In this document: positions 7,453 through 14,972 of the stretch, piece after piece
Numbering within the stretch: position 1 is the first letter of the stretch
Layout: every line of letters begins with the position of its first letter
Source of the DNA: N074bin45 sp039587475
Lineage (GTDB): Bacteria > Gemmatimonadota > Gemmatimonadetes > Gemmatimonadales > GWC2-71-9
Length of the DNA: 15,044 nt
Direction of reading: 5' to 3'
Assembly: GCA_039587475.1 (NCBI GenBank)
Contig: JBDHIK010000064.1
Span: 1 to 15,044 of the forward strand
The notes under the pieces: model-generated
Databases searched by the model: none
What the model was told of the DNA's origin: nothing
Seen by the model: only the letters and a program-made list of their open reading frames with translations
Made by a program: the position numbers and the translations under genes

Positions 7453-8754
7453 CTAGTGCAGCCCCGACGGCAACCTGGGAGAAGAGATGAGATCGGCGAA
7501 GATATCCCAGCGCGCGTCGTCCGGTGCCCCAGCTCCCGCCTCACGCTCGACGTAAGCCCGCACCAGATCCTGGCCCAGGTTGTAGTTGATGACGTAGCTC
7601 CGATAGGTACCGATGAAGCGCACCCGCTGAGCGGCACGGTCCGGCGCCATCAGGGCATACTGGCTCAGCCAGGCGGCAGCCTCGTCGGCGTCGACCTGCC
7701 CGTCCAGATAGGCCCGGGCCGCTTCGTTGCCGGCATAGGCCAGCCGGGACACCAGTTCCTGGACCCGGTAGTACTCGTCGGCCCGGCCGGGGTCGATCCC
7801 GGCAATCGGGAACAACACGTCTCGTTCGTAGCGCACCCGTTCCTCGCCGGGGAACGCCATGGCAATGCCGTAGTTGGCGCTTCCCTCGGCGATGAGCGAC
7901 TGGGGGCTGAACAACGGATACACCGAGAACTCCACCCAACCCCGGTCCCGTGTCAGGCGCGACTCCAGCATGGCGTTGTAGACGTGATGGCCGGGATAGC
8001 CTTCGTGGCACGCCAGATCGATGGCCCGGTCGATGTAGATGGGAAGATCCGTGTTGACCTGGATCAGACTCTGGCTGTCACCCTGATACCAGTTGTAGCC
8101 GCTCCACGGCTTGTCGGTCACGTACTCGACGGTGAAGCTCTCGCCGGGAGGGAGGTCGAGGTAGCGGGCCGTTCGGTCGCGGCATGCGTCGATGGCGGTG
8201 GAGAACACCGCGTCCAGGAGGTCCGGGGGGATGACGAAGGTCCGGCGGAACTCGGTGTAGCGCTGGTGCAGCGGTCCGGAGCCCGGCAGGGCCTGTGCGA
8301 TCTCGGCGACGAGCCCCTGGTAGTACTCCTCCCCGTGAGTCGGCGCAACGGCGTCGTACAAGGCGGCCGACTCCTCGTCAAAGGAATAGTGGGCGCCCTG
8401 GAGCATGGCGACACGTGCGGCCACCGACGACAACTGGCCGGTCAGGTAGTCGTGCCGCAAATGCACCATATCTTCGGCCTCAGCATCCGGTGACGTCTTG
8501 CCGAGCAGTTCCAGCAACCGGTCTGTCTCGGTGGCCAACTCGGGCAATGTCCCGGCCGCGGCGAAAGCCTGTTCCTGCCACTCCGCTGGCCCATAGTACG
8601 CGTCGACGTAGCCCGGGTCATGTTCCCCAACCTGCAGCACCAATTTGACGTACCGCTCCGCGATGCCATCCATCGTCAGATCGTGCATGTCGGAACTCTC
8701 GGAGCAGCCCGACACCGCCAAGGCGGTGACGAGGGTGAGAAGGGATCGTGGCAC
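7453..8754 (-). CDS. Lipoprotein DUF885-like putative zinc metallohydrolase
   Basis: This 433-residue protein starts with a lipoprotein signal: LLTLVTALAVSGC, with the lipidated cysteine at 17, so it should be membrane-anchored outside the cytoplasm. The key motif is ACHEGYPGHHVYN at residues 249-260. It corresponds to the HExxPGHH signature of DUF885 proteins, with H250, E251 and the following histidines as zinc and catalytic residues. LIAEGSANYG (288-296) places a second glutamate (E290) about 39 residues later, like a gluzincin third ligand. The rest is mostly helical, as in DUF885 and related metallopeptidases. It is shorter than many DUF885 members. The start is a GTG with AGGAG 10 nt upstream; an ATG in between is out of frame. 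It probably trims peptides or similar amides at the cell surface, with the TonB-dependent receptor encoded downstream on the same strand. Activity is inferred from the motif only. Confidence 0.8.
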   Translation of the reverse strand: MPRSLLTLVTALAVSGCSESSDMHDLTMDGIAERYVKLVLQVGEHDPGYVDAYYGPAEWQEQAFAAAGTLPELATETDRLLELLGKTSPDAEAEDMVHLRHDYLTGQLSSVAARVAMLQGAHYSFDEESAALYDAVAPTHGEEYYQGLVAEIAQALPGSGPLHQRYTEFRRTFVIPPDLLDAVFSTAIDACRDRTARYLDLPPGESFTVEYVTDKPWSGYNWYQGDSQSLIQVNTDLPIYIDRAIDLACHEGYPGHHVYNAMLESRLTRDRGWVEFSVYPLFSPQSLIAEGSANYGIAMAFPGEERVRYERDVLFPIAGIDPGRADEYYRVQELVSRLAYAGNEAARAYLDGQVDADEAAAWLSQYALMAPDRAAQRVRFIGTYRSYVINYNLGQDLVRAYVEREAGAGAPDDARWDIFADLISSPRLPSGLH

Positions 8755-8773
8755 GTCGTCATCGCTCCTGTGG

Positions 8774-9844
8774 TCAGCTGACGGTGGATACCGGTGATTG
8801 GAGGTGCACGGTCTGGGTCGGGAACGCGAACTCCAACCCCTCGGCGTTGAAGCGCTCCAGAATCGCCAGGTTCACCGCCGTCTGGGCCCCAACAATGTCG
8901 GCGCCCCGCTTGATATAGTAGATGAACAACACGTTGAGGGCCGAGTCGCCGAACGCGTTGAATCCGATCGTCACCTTGTCCTCGAGGTCGTCCCGCGCGG
9001 CAACGATCTCTTCGAGCAATGCCATGGCCCGTTGCACCCGACCCGGTGCCGTATCGTACGTCAGCCCCAGATTGAGAACCACCTTGCGGCTGGGCTCCGA
9101 GGTCACGTTGGTGATGGCGTTCTTGGTGAAGGTCGAGTTGGGTACGGTGACCGTGCGACCCTCCAGGGTCGTCAGACGAGTGCTCCGAAGCCCGATCTCC
9201 TCGATGGTCCCGTCGAGGCCGGCGACCTGGACCCGTTCTCCCATCTTGAACGGGGCGTCCGTCAACACCGTGAACCCGCCGAACAGATTGGCCACCGTGT
9301 CCTGAGCCGCGAGGGCAAAGGCCAGGCCACCGAGGCCGAGGCCGGCGATGATGGCGGCCACGTCGTAGCCCGCGTTGCTCAGGGCGATGATGGCCGCCAG
9401 GACCCAGATGGTGATCTTGACGGCCTTACGCGCGATGGGGAGCAACTGGTCGTCGAGGTCGGTCTCGGTCGCGGCCACCAACGGCTTGAGATAGTCCCGG
9501 AACAGCGCGTCACTGAGGCGCGTCAGGAACCAGCCCACGGCAATGGTGAACAGAATGAAGAACACCTTGGCCGCGAAGGCGTCCGCCCCGGGGGTGGTCG
9601 TCAGGGACTCGTAGGCCACCCGAATGCCGATGATGGTGACGAAGTAGACCAGCGGCTCCTCGCCGAGGTCGACCAGGAGGGTGGCGAATCGGGAGCCGGT
9701 CCGTGCCACGGCCCGCTTGACGATACGCCCGAACACCCAGTAGGCGGTCCGGGCCAGCAGGATGGCGCCGGTGATGATCGCCGCGGCAATCAACCATTGG
9801 GTCAGCGTGTTGGCGAGGTAGGTACGAGAGAGCAACTCATTCAT
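8774..9844 (-). CDS. MscS-family small-conductance mechanosensitive channel
   Basis: This 356-residue membrane protein has hydrophobic helices at about 14-37, 64-79, 91-109, 141-158 and 162-180. The pore-lining helix is DVAAIIAGLGLGGLAFALAA with QDTVANLFGGF after it, rich in Gly/Ala as in MscS TM3. Next comes the beta domain (KMGERVQVAGLDGTIEEIGLRST, TVTVPNSTF) and the alpha/beta vestibule. It has extra N-terminal helices compared with the three of E. coli MscS. Such channels open under membrane tension to release solutes in osmotic downshock, or release specific small solutes. It lies 22 nt after a TrpF-like gene and 19 nt before the lipoprotein hydrolase, so it appears co-transcribed with metabolic genes. 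A role in exporting a pathway solute is only a guess. Family assignment is firm. Confidence 0.92.
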   Translation of the reverse strand: MNELLSRTYLANTLTQWLIAAAIITGAILLARTAYWVFGRIVKRAVARTGSRFATLLVDLGEEPLVYFVTIIGIRVAYESLTTTPGADAFAAKVFFILFTIAVGWFLTRLSDALFRDYLKPLVAATETDLDDQLLPIARKAVKITIWVLAAIIALSNAGYDVAAIIAGLGLGGLAFALAAQDTVANLFGGFTVLTDAPFKMGERVQVAGLDGTIEEIGLRSTRLTTLEGRTVTVPNSTFTKNAITNVTSEPSRKVVLNLGLTYDTAPGRVQRAMALLEEIVAARDDLEDKVTIGFNAFGDSALNVLFIYYIKRGADIVGAQTAVNLAILERFNAEGLEFAFPTQTVHLQSPVSTVS

Positions 9845-9866
9845 CGTGATACCCTGCAGGACAATG

Positions 9867-10598
9867 TCATGTGGTTAGATCAGGCGCCGCGGAGGCTGGA
9901 CCCCGGGCGTTGGTGCCTCCGATCCCCTGGCCTCCTCCCTCACGGGCGGCGGCCTCGACGGCCGAGATGAATCGGCCCAGCTTTGCTTCGTCCAGACGAC
10001 CATCGGTACGCACTCCACTGCAGACGTCAACCGCCGCCGGTTGCACGGCCTGCCATGCCCGGGTGACATTGTCGGGCCGCAGGCCACCTGCCAGGTAGAG
10101 GGGGATCGCAACATCGTCGCGAATGCGGCGGCTCACCGTCCAATCGTGCACCCTCCCCGTCCCACCCAGTTGCTTTATGGTCGCTTGCGGCCTGCCCGAG
10201 TCGAGCAGGATCGCGTCGACCAGCGGCGCCACCACCTGAGCCTGTGCGATGCTGGCATGGCCGGTTACGTGGATGACCTGCACGAGTCCGACCGTGGGGA
10301 GGGCCGTCCGTAGACGCTCCAGCCCATCATTCGACACCTCATCGACCAGTTGCAGAGTCGTGGTACCGAGCCGGCCGTGCTGCGCGATGATCGCCTCCGG
10401 ATCCGTCAGGCTGGTGAGGAGAAACGTCCTCATACCCTCTACCGCGCCGGCAATCTCCGCGATCCGGGCTTCATCGATGACACCCGGGCCGCTCGGCATG
10501 GCCGACACGAGTCCGATCGCCCCGGCGCCATATGCCATTGCCAGTCGGGCTTCGGCCAGACTCTCGATGCAGCAGACCTTGACGAGGGGAGGCGTCAT
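9867..10598 (-). CDS. TrpF-like (phosphoribosylanthranilate isomerase family) protein of a divergent type
   Basis: This 243-residue protein has the (beta/alpha)8 TrpF pattern: an N-terminal KVCC strand, GAGAIGLV, a VDAILLDSG strand, LAGGL at about residue 170 and AVDVCSGV near the end. In true TrpF enzymes the cysteine of KxCG is the general base and an Asp in the middle strand the general acid. Both positions are occupied here (C9 and the Asp of LLDS), and LAGGL/SGV would bind phosphate. Unusual points are KVCC in place of KxCG, MPSGPG in place of the SPR stretch, and LQLVDE in place of the usual QLHG. It is therefore probably a TrpF paralogue with a different or unproven substrate. It follows the molybdenum-enzyme FAD subunit by 6 nt, and no tryptophan gene is nearby. 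The C-terminal Gly-rich tail (about 25 residues) looks disordered. Fold likely, reaction uncertain. Confidence 0.8.
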   Translation of the reverse strand: MTPPLVKVCCIESLAEARLAMAYGAGAIGLVSAMPSGPGVIDEARIAEIAGAVEGMRTFLLTSLTDPEAIIAQHGRLGTTTLQLVDEVSNDGLERLRTALPTVGLVQVIHVTGHASIAQAQVVAPLVDAILLDSGRPQATIKQLGGTGRVHDWTVSRRIRDDVAIPLYLAGGLRPDNVTRAWQAVQPAAVDVCSGVRTDGRLDEAKLGRFISAVEAAAREGGGQGIGGTNARGPASAAPDLTT

Positions 10599-10604
10599 GC
10601 CTGC

Positions 10605-11588
10605 CTAGCCACCAGTCCGGATGTCTTCCAGCGCCCGACGTACATAGACGGCGACCATGTCCTTGCGCCACCCAATGGTGAAATCGGTGTTGTCGAGCGG
10701 CTTGGCGGGCTTGGCCGCGGCCCTCGCCGCCGCCTCGATGCTGTCTTCGTCCAGGGGGCGCCCAATGAGGGACTCCGCGGCCGCCGCATTTTCGATGGGA
10801 TGGGAACCGACCGCCCCCAACACCACACGGGCATCAGCCACCGCCTCGCCACCGTTGCGTCGCACCCAGGCCGCCACGCCCAGGACCGGGAAGTCGAAGG
10901 AGCCTCGTCGGCGCACCTTGCGGTACACGGCGCGGGCGTTTCCCATCGGCGGCACCCGGATCGAAACGAGGAGTTCGTCGGGTCGCTTGGTCAGAAACTC
11001 GATACCGTCGTTGTGGTACAGCGTCCTCGCCGGGACCGTGCGCCGTCCGTCCGGCCCCACCAGTGTCACTTCGGCATCGAGCGCCACCATGACCGGGACC
11101 AGGTCCGAGGACTGCACGGCCCAGCACCGTGGCGACGACGGGGCCACCCAGCAGATGGCGCCGTCCTTTTTCATGCAGAAGTCGATGGCCTTCCGCCATT
11201 CATACGACTGGTCGTAGTAGTTGCACCGCGTGTCGAGCAGCAGGTTGCCGCCGACCGTCCCCATGTTCTGGAGCACCGGGGTCGAGATGGTTGCCGCGGC
11301 CTGGGCCAGCACCGGCCAGGCTCCTGCCGCCTCTGACCGGATCAGGCGGGTGAGCGTCACCCCCGCGCCGATGACCAGTGAGTCGTCGTGCACCTCCAGC
11401 TCGAGAAGCTCCGGAATGCGCCTGATGTCGATGAGATGAGCCGGCGTCTGCTGGCGCCGCTTCATGTTGGGGTACAGGTCGGTGCCGCCGGCCACGTAGG
11501 CCGCGTCCGAACCCAGGTCGACCCTCAGCCGGACGGCTTCTTCCACCGAAACGGGGAAGTATGCCTGACAGGGTGGCAGTCGCATCAT
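10605..11588 (-). CDS. FAD-binding medium subunit of a molybdenum hydroxylase, 4-hydroxybenzoyl-CoA reductase type
   Basis: This 327-residue protein is the FAD subunit (CoxM/HcrB type) of a xanthine-oxidase-family enzyme. AYVAGGTDLYPNMK (30-43) is the flavin-binding motif, and QNMGTVGGNLLLDTRC (107-122) the second one. The C-terminal CO-dehydrogenase flavoprotein domain starts near residue 215. It has an insertion with four cysteines at 122, 138, 146 and 155 (DTRCNYYDQSYEWRKA, DFCMKKDG, ICWVAP, PRCWAV). That arrangement is known from the beta subunit of 4-hydroxybenzoyl-CoA reductase, where the insertion binds an extra [4Fe-4S] cluster. Ordinary xanthine, CO or aldehyde enzymes lack it. The ATG at 11588 has a GGAGG-rich ribosome site about 10 nt upstream, and the gap to the large-subunit gene is 3 nt. 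The TrpF-like gene follows 6 nt later. The physiological substrate is not shown. The cluster type is a strong inference. Confidence 0.88.
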   Translation of the reverse strand: MMRLPPCQAYFPVSVEEAVRLRVDLGSDAAYVAGGTDLYPNMKRRQQTPAHLIDIRRIPELLELEVHDDSLVIGAGVTLTRLIRSEAAGAWPVLAQAAATISTPVLQNMGTVGGNLLLDTRCNYYDQSYEWRKAIDFCMKKDGAICWVAPSSPRCWAVQSSDLVPVMVALDAEVTLVGPDGRRTVPARTLYHNDGIEFLTKRPDELLVSIRVPPMGNARAVYRKVRRRGSFDFPVLGVAAWVRRNGGEAVADARVVLGAVGSHPIENAAAAESLIGRPLDEDSIEAAARAAAKPAKPLDNTDFTIGWRKDMVAVYVRRALEDIRTGG

Positions 11589-11591
11589 GGT

Positions 11592-14048
11592 TCAGCCCCC
11601 CTCCCCACGCGTCTCCAGCCCGGGCCGAGGATGGGCCTTCCCATCCCCACCCTCCCAGGGTGGCGGCACGTAGGTGACCTCGGGCCATGGCACCGAGGGA
11701 ACCGATGAGGGGCCGAACCTCGGGGCTTTGCCCCTGGCCTTGTCCTTGATGGCCTTGTGCACCTTGGGAGGGCTCATCGGCACCTCGTCGATGCGGACAC
11801 CGACCGCATCGTAGATGGCATTGGCCACCGCCGGCATGACCGGCAGCAGCGGCCCCTGACCAGCCTCCTTGGCCCCGAACGGGCCGTTGGCATCGGGATC
11901 CTCGATGAGGTACGTGGTGACGTCGCACATCTCGTGCATCGTCGGGCTTTTGTATTCCAGCATCGAGGGCCATTTGTGGACCACGTTGCGGTTGGGCCGA
12001 TAGGCCATTTCCTCCATCAGCGCCTCACCCAGCCCCATGTAGACGCCACCTTCCACCTGGCCCATGACCAGTGAGGAGTTGATGGACCGCCCGATGTCGT
12101 GCCCGATCCAGACCCGTGGCACCACGACGATACCGCTGTCGGGGTCCACCTCCACTTCGGCGACACAGGCCGAGTAGCTGTAGGCCGGTGATGGCCCGAC
12201 CCCAGCCCCGCGGTAGCGGCCGGGACTCCTGGGCGGGGTGTAGCTTCCCACCGATCCGACCGTGCCGCCGGCCGCCTCGGCCAGAGCCACCGCCTCACCG
12301 AACGTCACGCCCCGTTCCGGGTCTGTCTGGTCGAAGACCCGGCTCCCGGAGAATTCCAGACGTTCAGCGGGGACGTCCAGCTTTTCCGCCACCGGACCCA
12401 GCAACCGGGCCCGAATGCGCTCGGCGGCCTGGATGGCGGCCTGTCCCGTCATCAGGGTGACCCGAGAGGAATAGCTGCCCAGATCGACCGGCGTGAGATC
12501 GGTGTCCGCCGTGACCACTGCCATTTCCATCGGGTCGACCCCGAGGATCTCGGCCACGATGTAGGCCAGAATCGAATCGGAGCCCTGGCCGATGTCGGTT
12601 GATCCGCAGAAGACCGTGACCCCGCCACCCCGGTCGCACTTCAGTTGCACCCCCGAGTGCGGCATGGCGTTCCAGTAGATGGGGAGACCGGCGCCGGTGA
12701 TGTAGGACGAGCACGCCAGACCCAGACCCCTGCCATAGGGAAGCTTGCGGAACCGGTTCGACCAGTCGGAGCCCTCGGTGACCTTGGCAATACAGGCGCC
12801 GAGTCCCATGGAACCGATCTTGAGCCAGTTGGCCGTCACCGAGTCCGCCGGCTGCAGTTGTTGCAAGCGCAGCTGGGCCGGATCGATCGACAGCCGCTCG
12901 GCGATCTTGTCCAGAGTCACCTCGACGGCGAAGCGCGGCTGTGGGGTGCCGTGGCCACGCTTGGGGCCGCAGGGAGGCTTGTTGGTGAAAGCCCTGGCAC
13001 CTTTGAACCGGTAGGCCGGGACCTCGTACGTCACGGTCTGGAGGGCACCGGTGTAGTAGGTGGAGGCTACCCCATACGAGCCATAGGCGCCGCCGTCGAG
13101 GTAGGACTCGAAATCCATCCCGGTGATGGAGCCATCGGCCTTGACCCCGGTCCGCACCTTCATGAGGACCGGGTGGCGCCCGCGATGACAGTAGAACACT
13201 TCCTCACGGGTGAGGCATATCTTGACCGGCCGACCAGTCAACATCGCCAACTTCGCCACCACGATCTCGTGGGCGAAGGGATCGGACTTGCCGCCGAATC
13301 CTCCACCGTTGGGCATGGCGACCACCCTGATACGAGCGCGGGGAAGCTCGAGGACCTTCTCCAGAGCCCGGTGCACGTAATGCGGAGTCTGGGAACTTGA
13401 CCAGACGGTCAGTCTGCCGTTGCCACCATACTCGGCCACCGTTGCGTGCTGCTCCATCGGGAGATGGGTGTTGCCCTCGTAGAAGAACAGGTCCTCCTGG
13501 AGGTGGTCGGCCTGTTCGAGAGCCCGGTCCACCTCACCGAACTCGAGGTGCACCAGTTTGTGAAGATTGCCGTCGTCGGCATAGTCGTGAAGCTGTGGTT
13601 CGGGTTTGGCCACGGCATCGTCGATCGAGGCGATGACGTCGAGCTCCTGGTAGGTGACCGAGACGAGGTCCAGGGCCTCGACAGCTGTGTCCTCGTCGAT
13701 GGCCGCCACCGCCACGACCGGGTCGCCGATGAAGCGGACGTGGTCCCCCTCGAGGGCGTGCTCATCCTGGGAGACCGGCAGGATGCCGAAACTGTTGGGC
13801 AGGTCCGCGCCGGTGATGACGACTTTGACCCCGTCGAGCGCCTCGGCGCGCGATGTGTCGATGGCGGTGATCCGGGCATGGGGATGCGGGCTTCGCAGGA
13901 TCTTGGCGTGCAGCATCCGGGGCAGCACGATGTCGTCTGCGAACTTGGTCCGGCCCAGGCACTTGGCCGCGGCATCCACCTTGGGGAGTGGCTTGCCGAT
14001 CACCGCGTAGGAGTCGGCAGTCGGTGTCGCAAGGTGCTCAGTACCCAT
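11592..14048 (-). CDS. Molybdenum-cofactor-binding large subunit of a xanthine-oxidase-family hydroxylase
   Basis: This 818-residue catalytic subunit has the N-terminal a/b hammerhead domain (about 15-135) and two molybdopterin-binding domains. Visible motifs are NGGGFGGK (247-254), GPKRGHGTPQ (361-370), DIGQGS (485-490) and GAKEAGQG (725-732), which carries the catalytic glutamate E728. The cysteine that marks CO dehydrogenase (the CSFR loop) is not seen. KRGHGTPQ resembles 4-hydroxybenzoyl-CoA reductase alpha subunits, in agreement with the FAD subunit next to it. I place the start at ATG 14048, which has GGGAGG 6 nt upstream; a more distal ATG at 14081 adds a short basic leader with no family match. 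The gene overlaps the small-subunit gene by 11 nt. The C-terminus has an extra Pro/Gly-rich tail of about 50 residues. The enzyme hydroxylates or reduces an aromatic or N-heterocyclic substrate; which one is unknown. Confidence 0.9.
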   Translation of the reverse strand: MGTEHLATPTADSYAVIGKPLPKVDAAAKCLGRTKFADDIVLPRMLHAKILRSPHPHARITAIDTSRAEALDGVKVVITGADLPNSFGILPVSQDEHALEGDHVRFIGDPVVAVAAIDEDTAVEALDLVSVTYQELDVIASIDDAVAKPEPQLHDYADDGNLHKLVHLEFGEVDRALEQADHLQEDLFFYEGNTHLPMEQHATVAEYGGNGRLTVWSSSQTPHYVHRALEKVLELPRARIRVVAMPNGGGFGGKSDPFAHEIVVAKLAMLTGRPVKICLTREEVFYCHRGRHPVLMKVRTGVKADGSITGMDFESYLDGGAYGSYGVASTYYTGALQTVTYEVPAYRFKGARAFTNKPPCGPKRGHGTPQPRFAVEVTLDKIAERLSIDPAQLRLQQLQPADSVTANWLKIGSMGLGACIAKVTEGSDWSNRFRKLPYGRGLGLACSSYITGAGLPIYWNAMPHSGVQLKCDRGGGVTVFCGSTDIGQGSDSILAYIVAEILGVDPMEMAVVTADTDLTPVDLGSYSSRVTLMTGQAAIQAAERIRARLLGPVAEKLDVPAERLEFSGSRVFDQTDPERGVTFGEAVALAEAAGGTVGSVGSYTPPRSPGRYRGAGVGPSPAYSYSACVAEVEVDPDSGIVVVPRVWIGHDIGRSINSSLVMGQVEGGVYMGLGEALMEEMAYRPNRNVVHKWPSMLEYKSPTMHEMCDVTTYLIEDPDANGPFGAKEAGQGPLLPVMPAVANAIYDAVGVRIDEVPMSPPKVHKAIKDKARGKAPRFGPSSVPSVPWPEVTYVPPPWEGGDGKAHPRPGLETRGEGG

Positions 14049-14583
14049 AGAACGCCTCCCGCGCGGGCTCCGCTTCATCACCCCGCATCCGGGCTGCAGC
14101 GAGTTCGATGGCTTCGTAGATCTTTATGTAGCCGGTGCAACGACACAGGTTCCCGGCCAGGGCGTCCTTGATGTCCTGTCGGGTGGGTGCGGCCGACTCG
14201 GCCAGGAGGGCCTTGGCCGCCAGCAGTACTCCCGGCGTACAGTAGCCGCACTGGGCGGCACCCATCTCCACGAACGCGGCCTGGAGCGGATGGAGGTTCG
14301 ACTCCTGCGCCATCCCTTCGACCGTTTCCATCGGCACGTCTTGGTACGCCTGGGCCAGGGCCAGACAGGACAGGATCGGCTCGCCCTCGATCAGGATCGT
14401 GCAGGTGCCGCACTCTCCCAGCTCGCAGCCGTGCTTGGTCCCGGTGAGGGCCAACTCCTCGCGCAACACCTCGAGGAGCGTCTTGTGGGGTGCATAGGTG
14501 ACGTCGTGCGCCTCGCCATTGACGAGGAAGGTGCCCCTCACCTTGCCCGGGCGCTTCTTGATCTGGACGGGTTCAACCGGCAT
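14038..14583 (-). CDS. [2Fe-2S] small subunit of the molybdenum hydroxylase
   Basis: This 181-residue protein is the electron-transfer (CoxS/HcrC-type) subunit. The N-terminal ferredoxin-like domain has CELGECGTC with cysteines 53, 58 and 61 plus Cys73. The C-terminal all-helical domain has CGYC (112, 115) and CRC (147, 149). These eight cysteines hold two [2Fe-2S] clusters that carry electrons between the molybdenum centre and FAD. Length and spacing are normal. A purine-rich GAGGA stretch lies a few nt upstream of the ATG at 14583. The last codons overlap the start of the large-subunit gene, so translation is coupled. It is the first gene of the enzyme, 68 nt after mazF. That gap could hold a promoter but has no convincing -35/-10 pair. 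Confidence 0.95.
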   Translation of the reverse strand: MPVEPVQIKKRPGKVRGTFLVNGEAHDVTYAPHKTLLEVLREELALTGTKHGCELGECGTCTILIEGEPILSCLALAQAYQDVPMETVEGMAQESNLHPLQAAFVEMGAAQCGYCTPGVLLAAKALLAESAAPTRQDIKDALAGNLCRCTGYIKIYEAIELAAARMRGDEAEPAREAFYGY

Positions 14584-14651
14584 TCACGATCCTCGGTCGT
14601 ACGTGGTGTGTCCTGTTTGGTGGCATGTTCTCTTTCCCGAACCGGAGGCAA

Positions 14652-14972
14652 CTACAGTGGTTTCAACTTGGCCAACACATCCGCTACCACACGGGCCGGG
14701 ACCCTGGTGACGATCTCGGCGTTTCGGGCCTCCCAGTCGGTGCTGCGCAGATGGTCGGCCAGGACCACACCGGCGACGGGTCCTTCCGGCAAGGGGACCT
14801 CGAAGGGATAGCCCTTGGCGCGCCGGCTCACGGCGCACATCAAGGCCAGCCCGGACCGGCGGTTGTAGCGCCGGGGACTGACGACCAGTGCCGGTCGGCG
14901 CTCGGCCGAGCATCCCTCTGCCGGAGGACTGATATCGATCAGCACCAGGTCGCCCCGGTCGGGAGCTACCAC
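14652..14972 (-). CDS. mazF: MazF/PemK-type toxin, endoribonuclease
   Basis: This 106-residue protein has the usual MazF length and motifs: RGDLVLIDISPP (6-17), RRPALVVSP (25-33), KGYPFEVPLP (53-62), GVVLADHLRSTDWEARNA (68-85). Arg25/26 of RRPALV and the Ser49 region correspond to the arginine and threonine used in RNA cleavage by MazF enzymes; a serine is present where Thr is common. MazF cleaves mRNA at short sites and is neutralised by MazE. The start is a GTG that overlaps the mazE stop by 7 nt, typical of the pair. The next gene downstream starts 68 nt away. The toxin should be cytoplasmic and autoregulated with MazE. Confidence 0.93.
   Translation of the reverse strand: MVAPDRGDLVLIDISPPAEGCSAERRPALVVSPRRYNRRSGLALMCAVSRRAKGYPFEVPLPEGPVAGVVLADHLRSTDWEARNAEIVTRVPARVVADVLAKLKPL

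Noticed and set aside
6216..7490. A 424-codon plus-strand frame over the dehydratase gene
   Set aside because: It is antisense to a well-supported enolase-superfamily gene and shows no recognisable domain.
7416..7637. N-terminal extension of the dehydratase to an upstream ATG at 7637
   Set aside because: The added 74 residues overlap the preceding hydrolase gene and look like out-of-frame translation. The conserved protein begins at 7415.
9867..10598. Plain assignment as tryptophan-biosynthesis trpF
   Set aside because: The catalytic Cys and Asp are present, but the altered motifs and lack of trp neighbours make the pathway assignment unsafe. The gene symbol was left empty.
10350..11336. 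A 328-codon plus-strand frame across the TrpF-like and FAD-subunit genes
   Set aside because: It spans the junction of two real minus-strand genes and has no family signature.
10605..14583. Aerobic carbon-monoxide dehydrogenase (cox) operon
   Set aside because: The large subunit lacks the cysteine loop of form I CO dehydrogenase, and the FAD subunit has the four-cysteine insertion not found in CO dehydrogenases.
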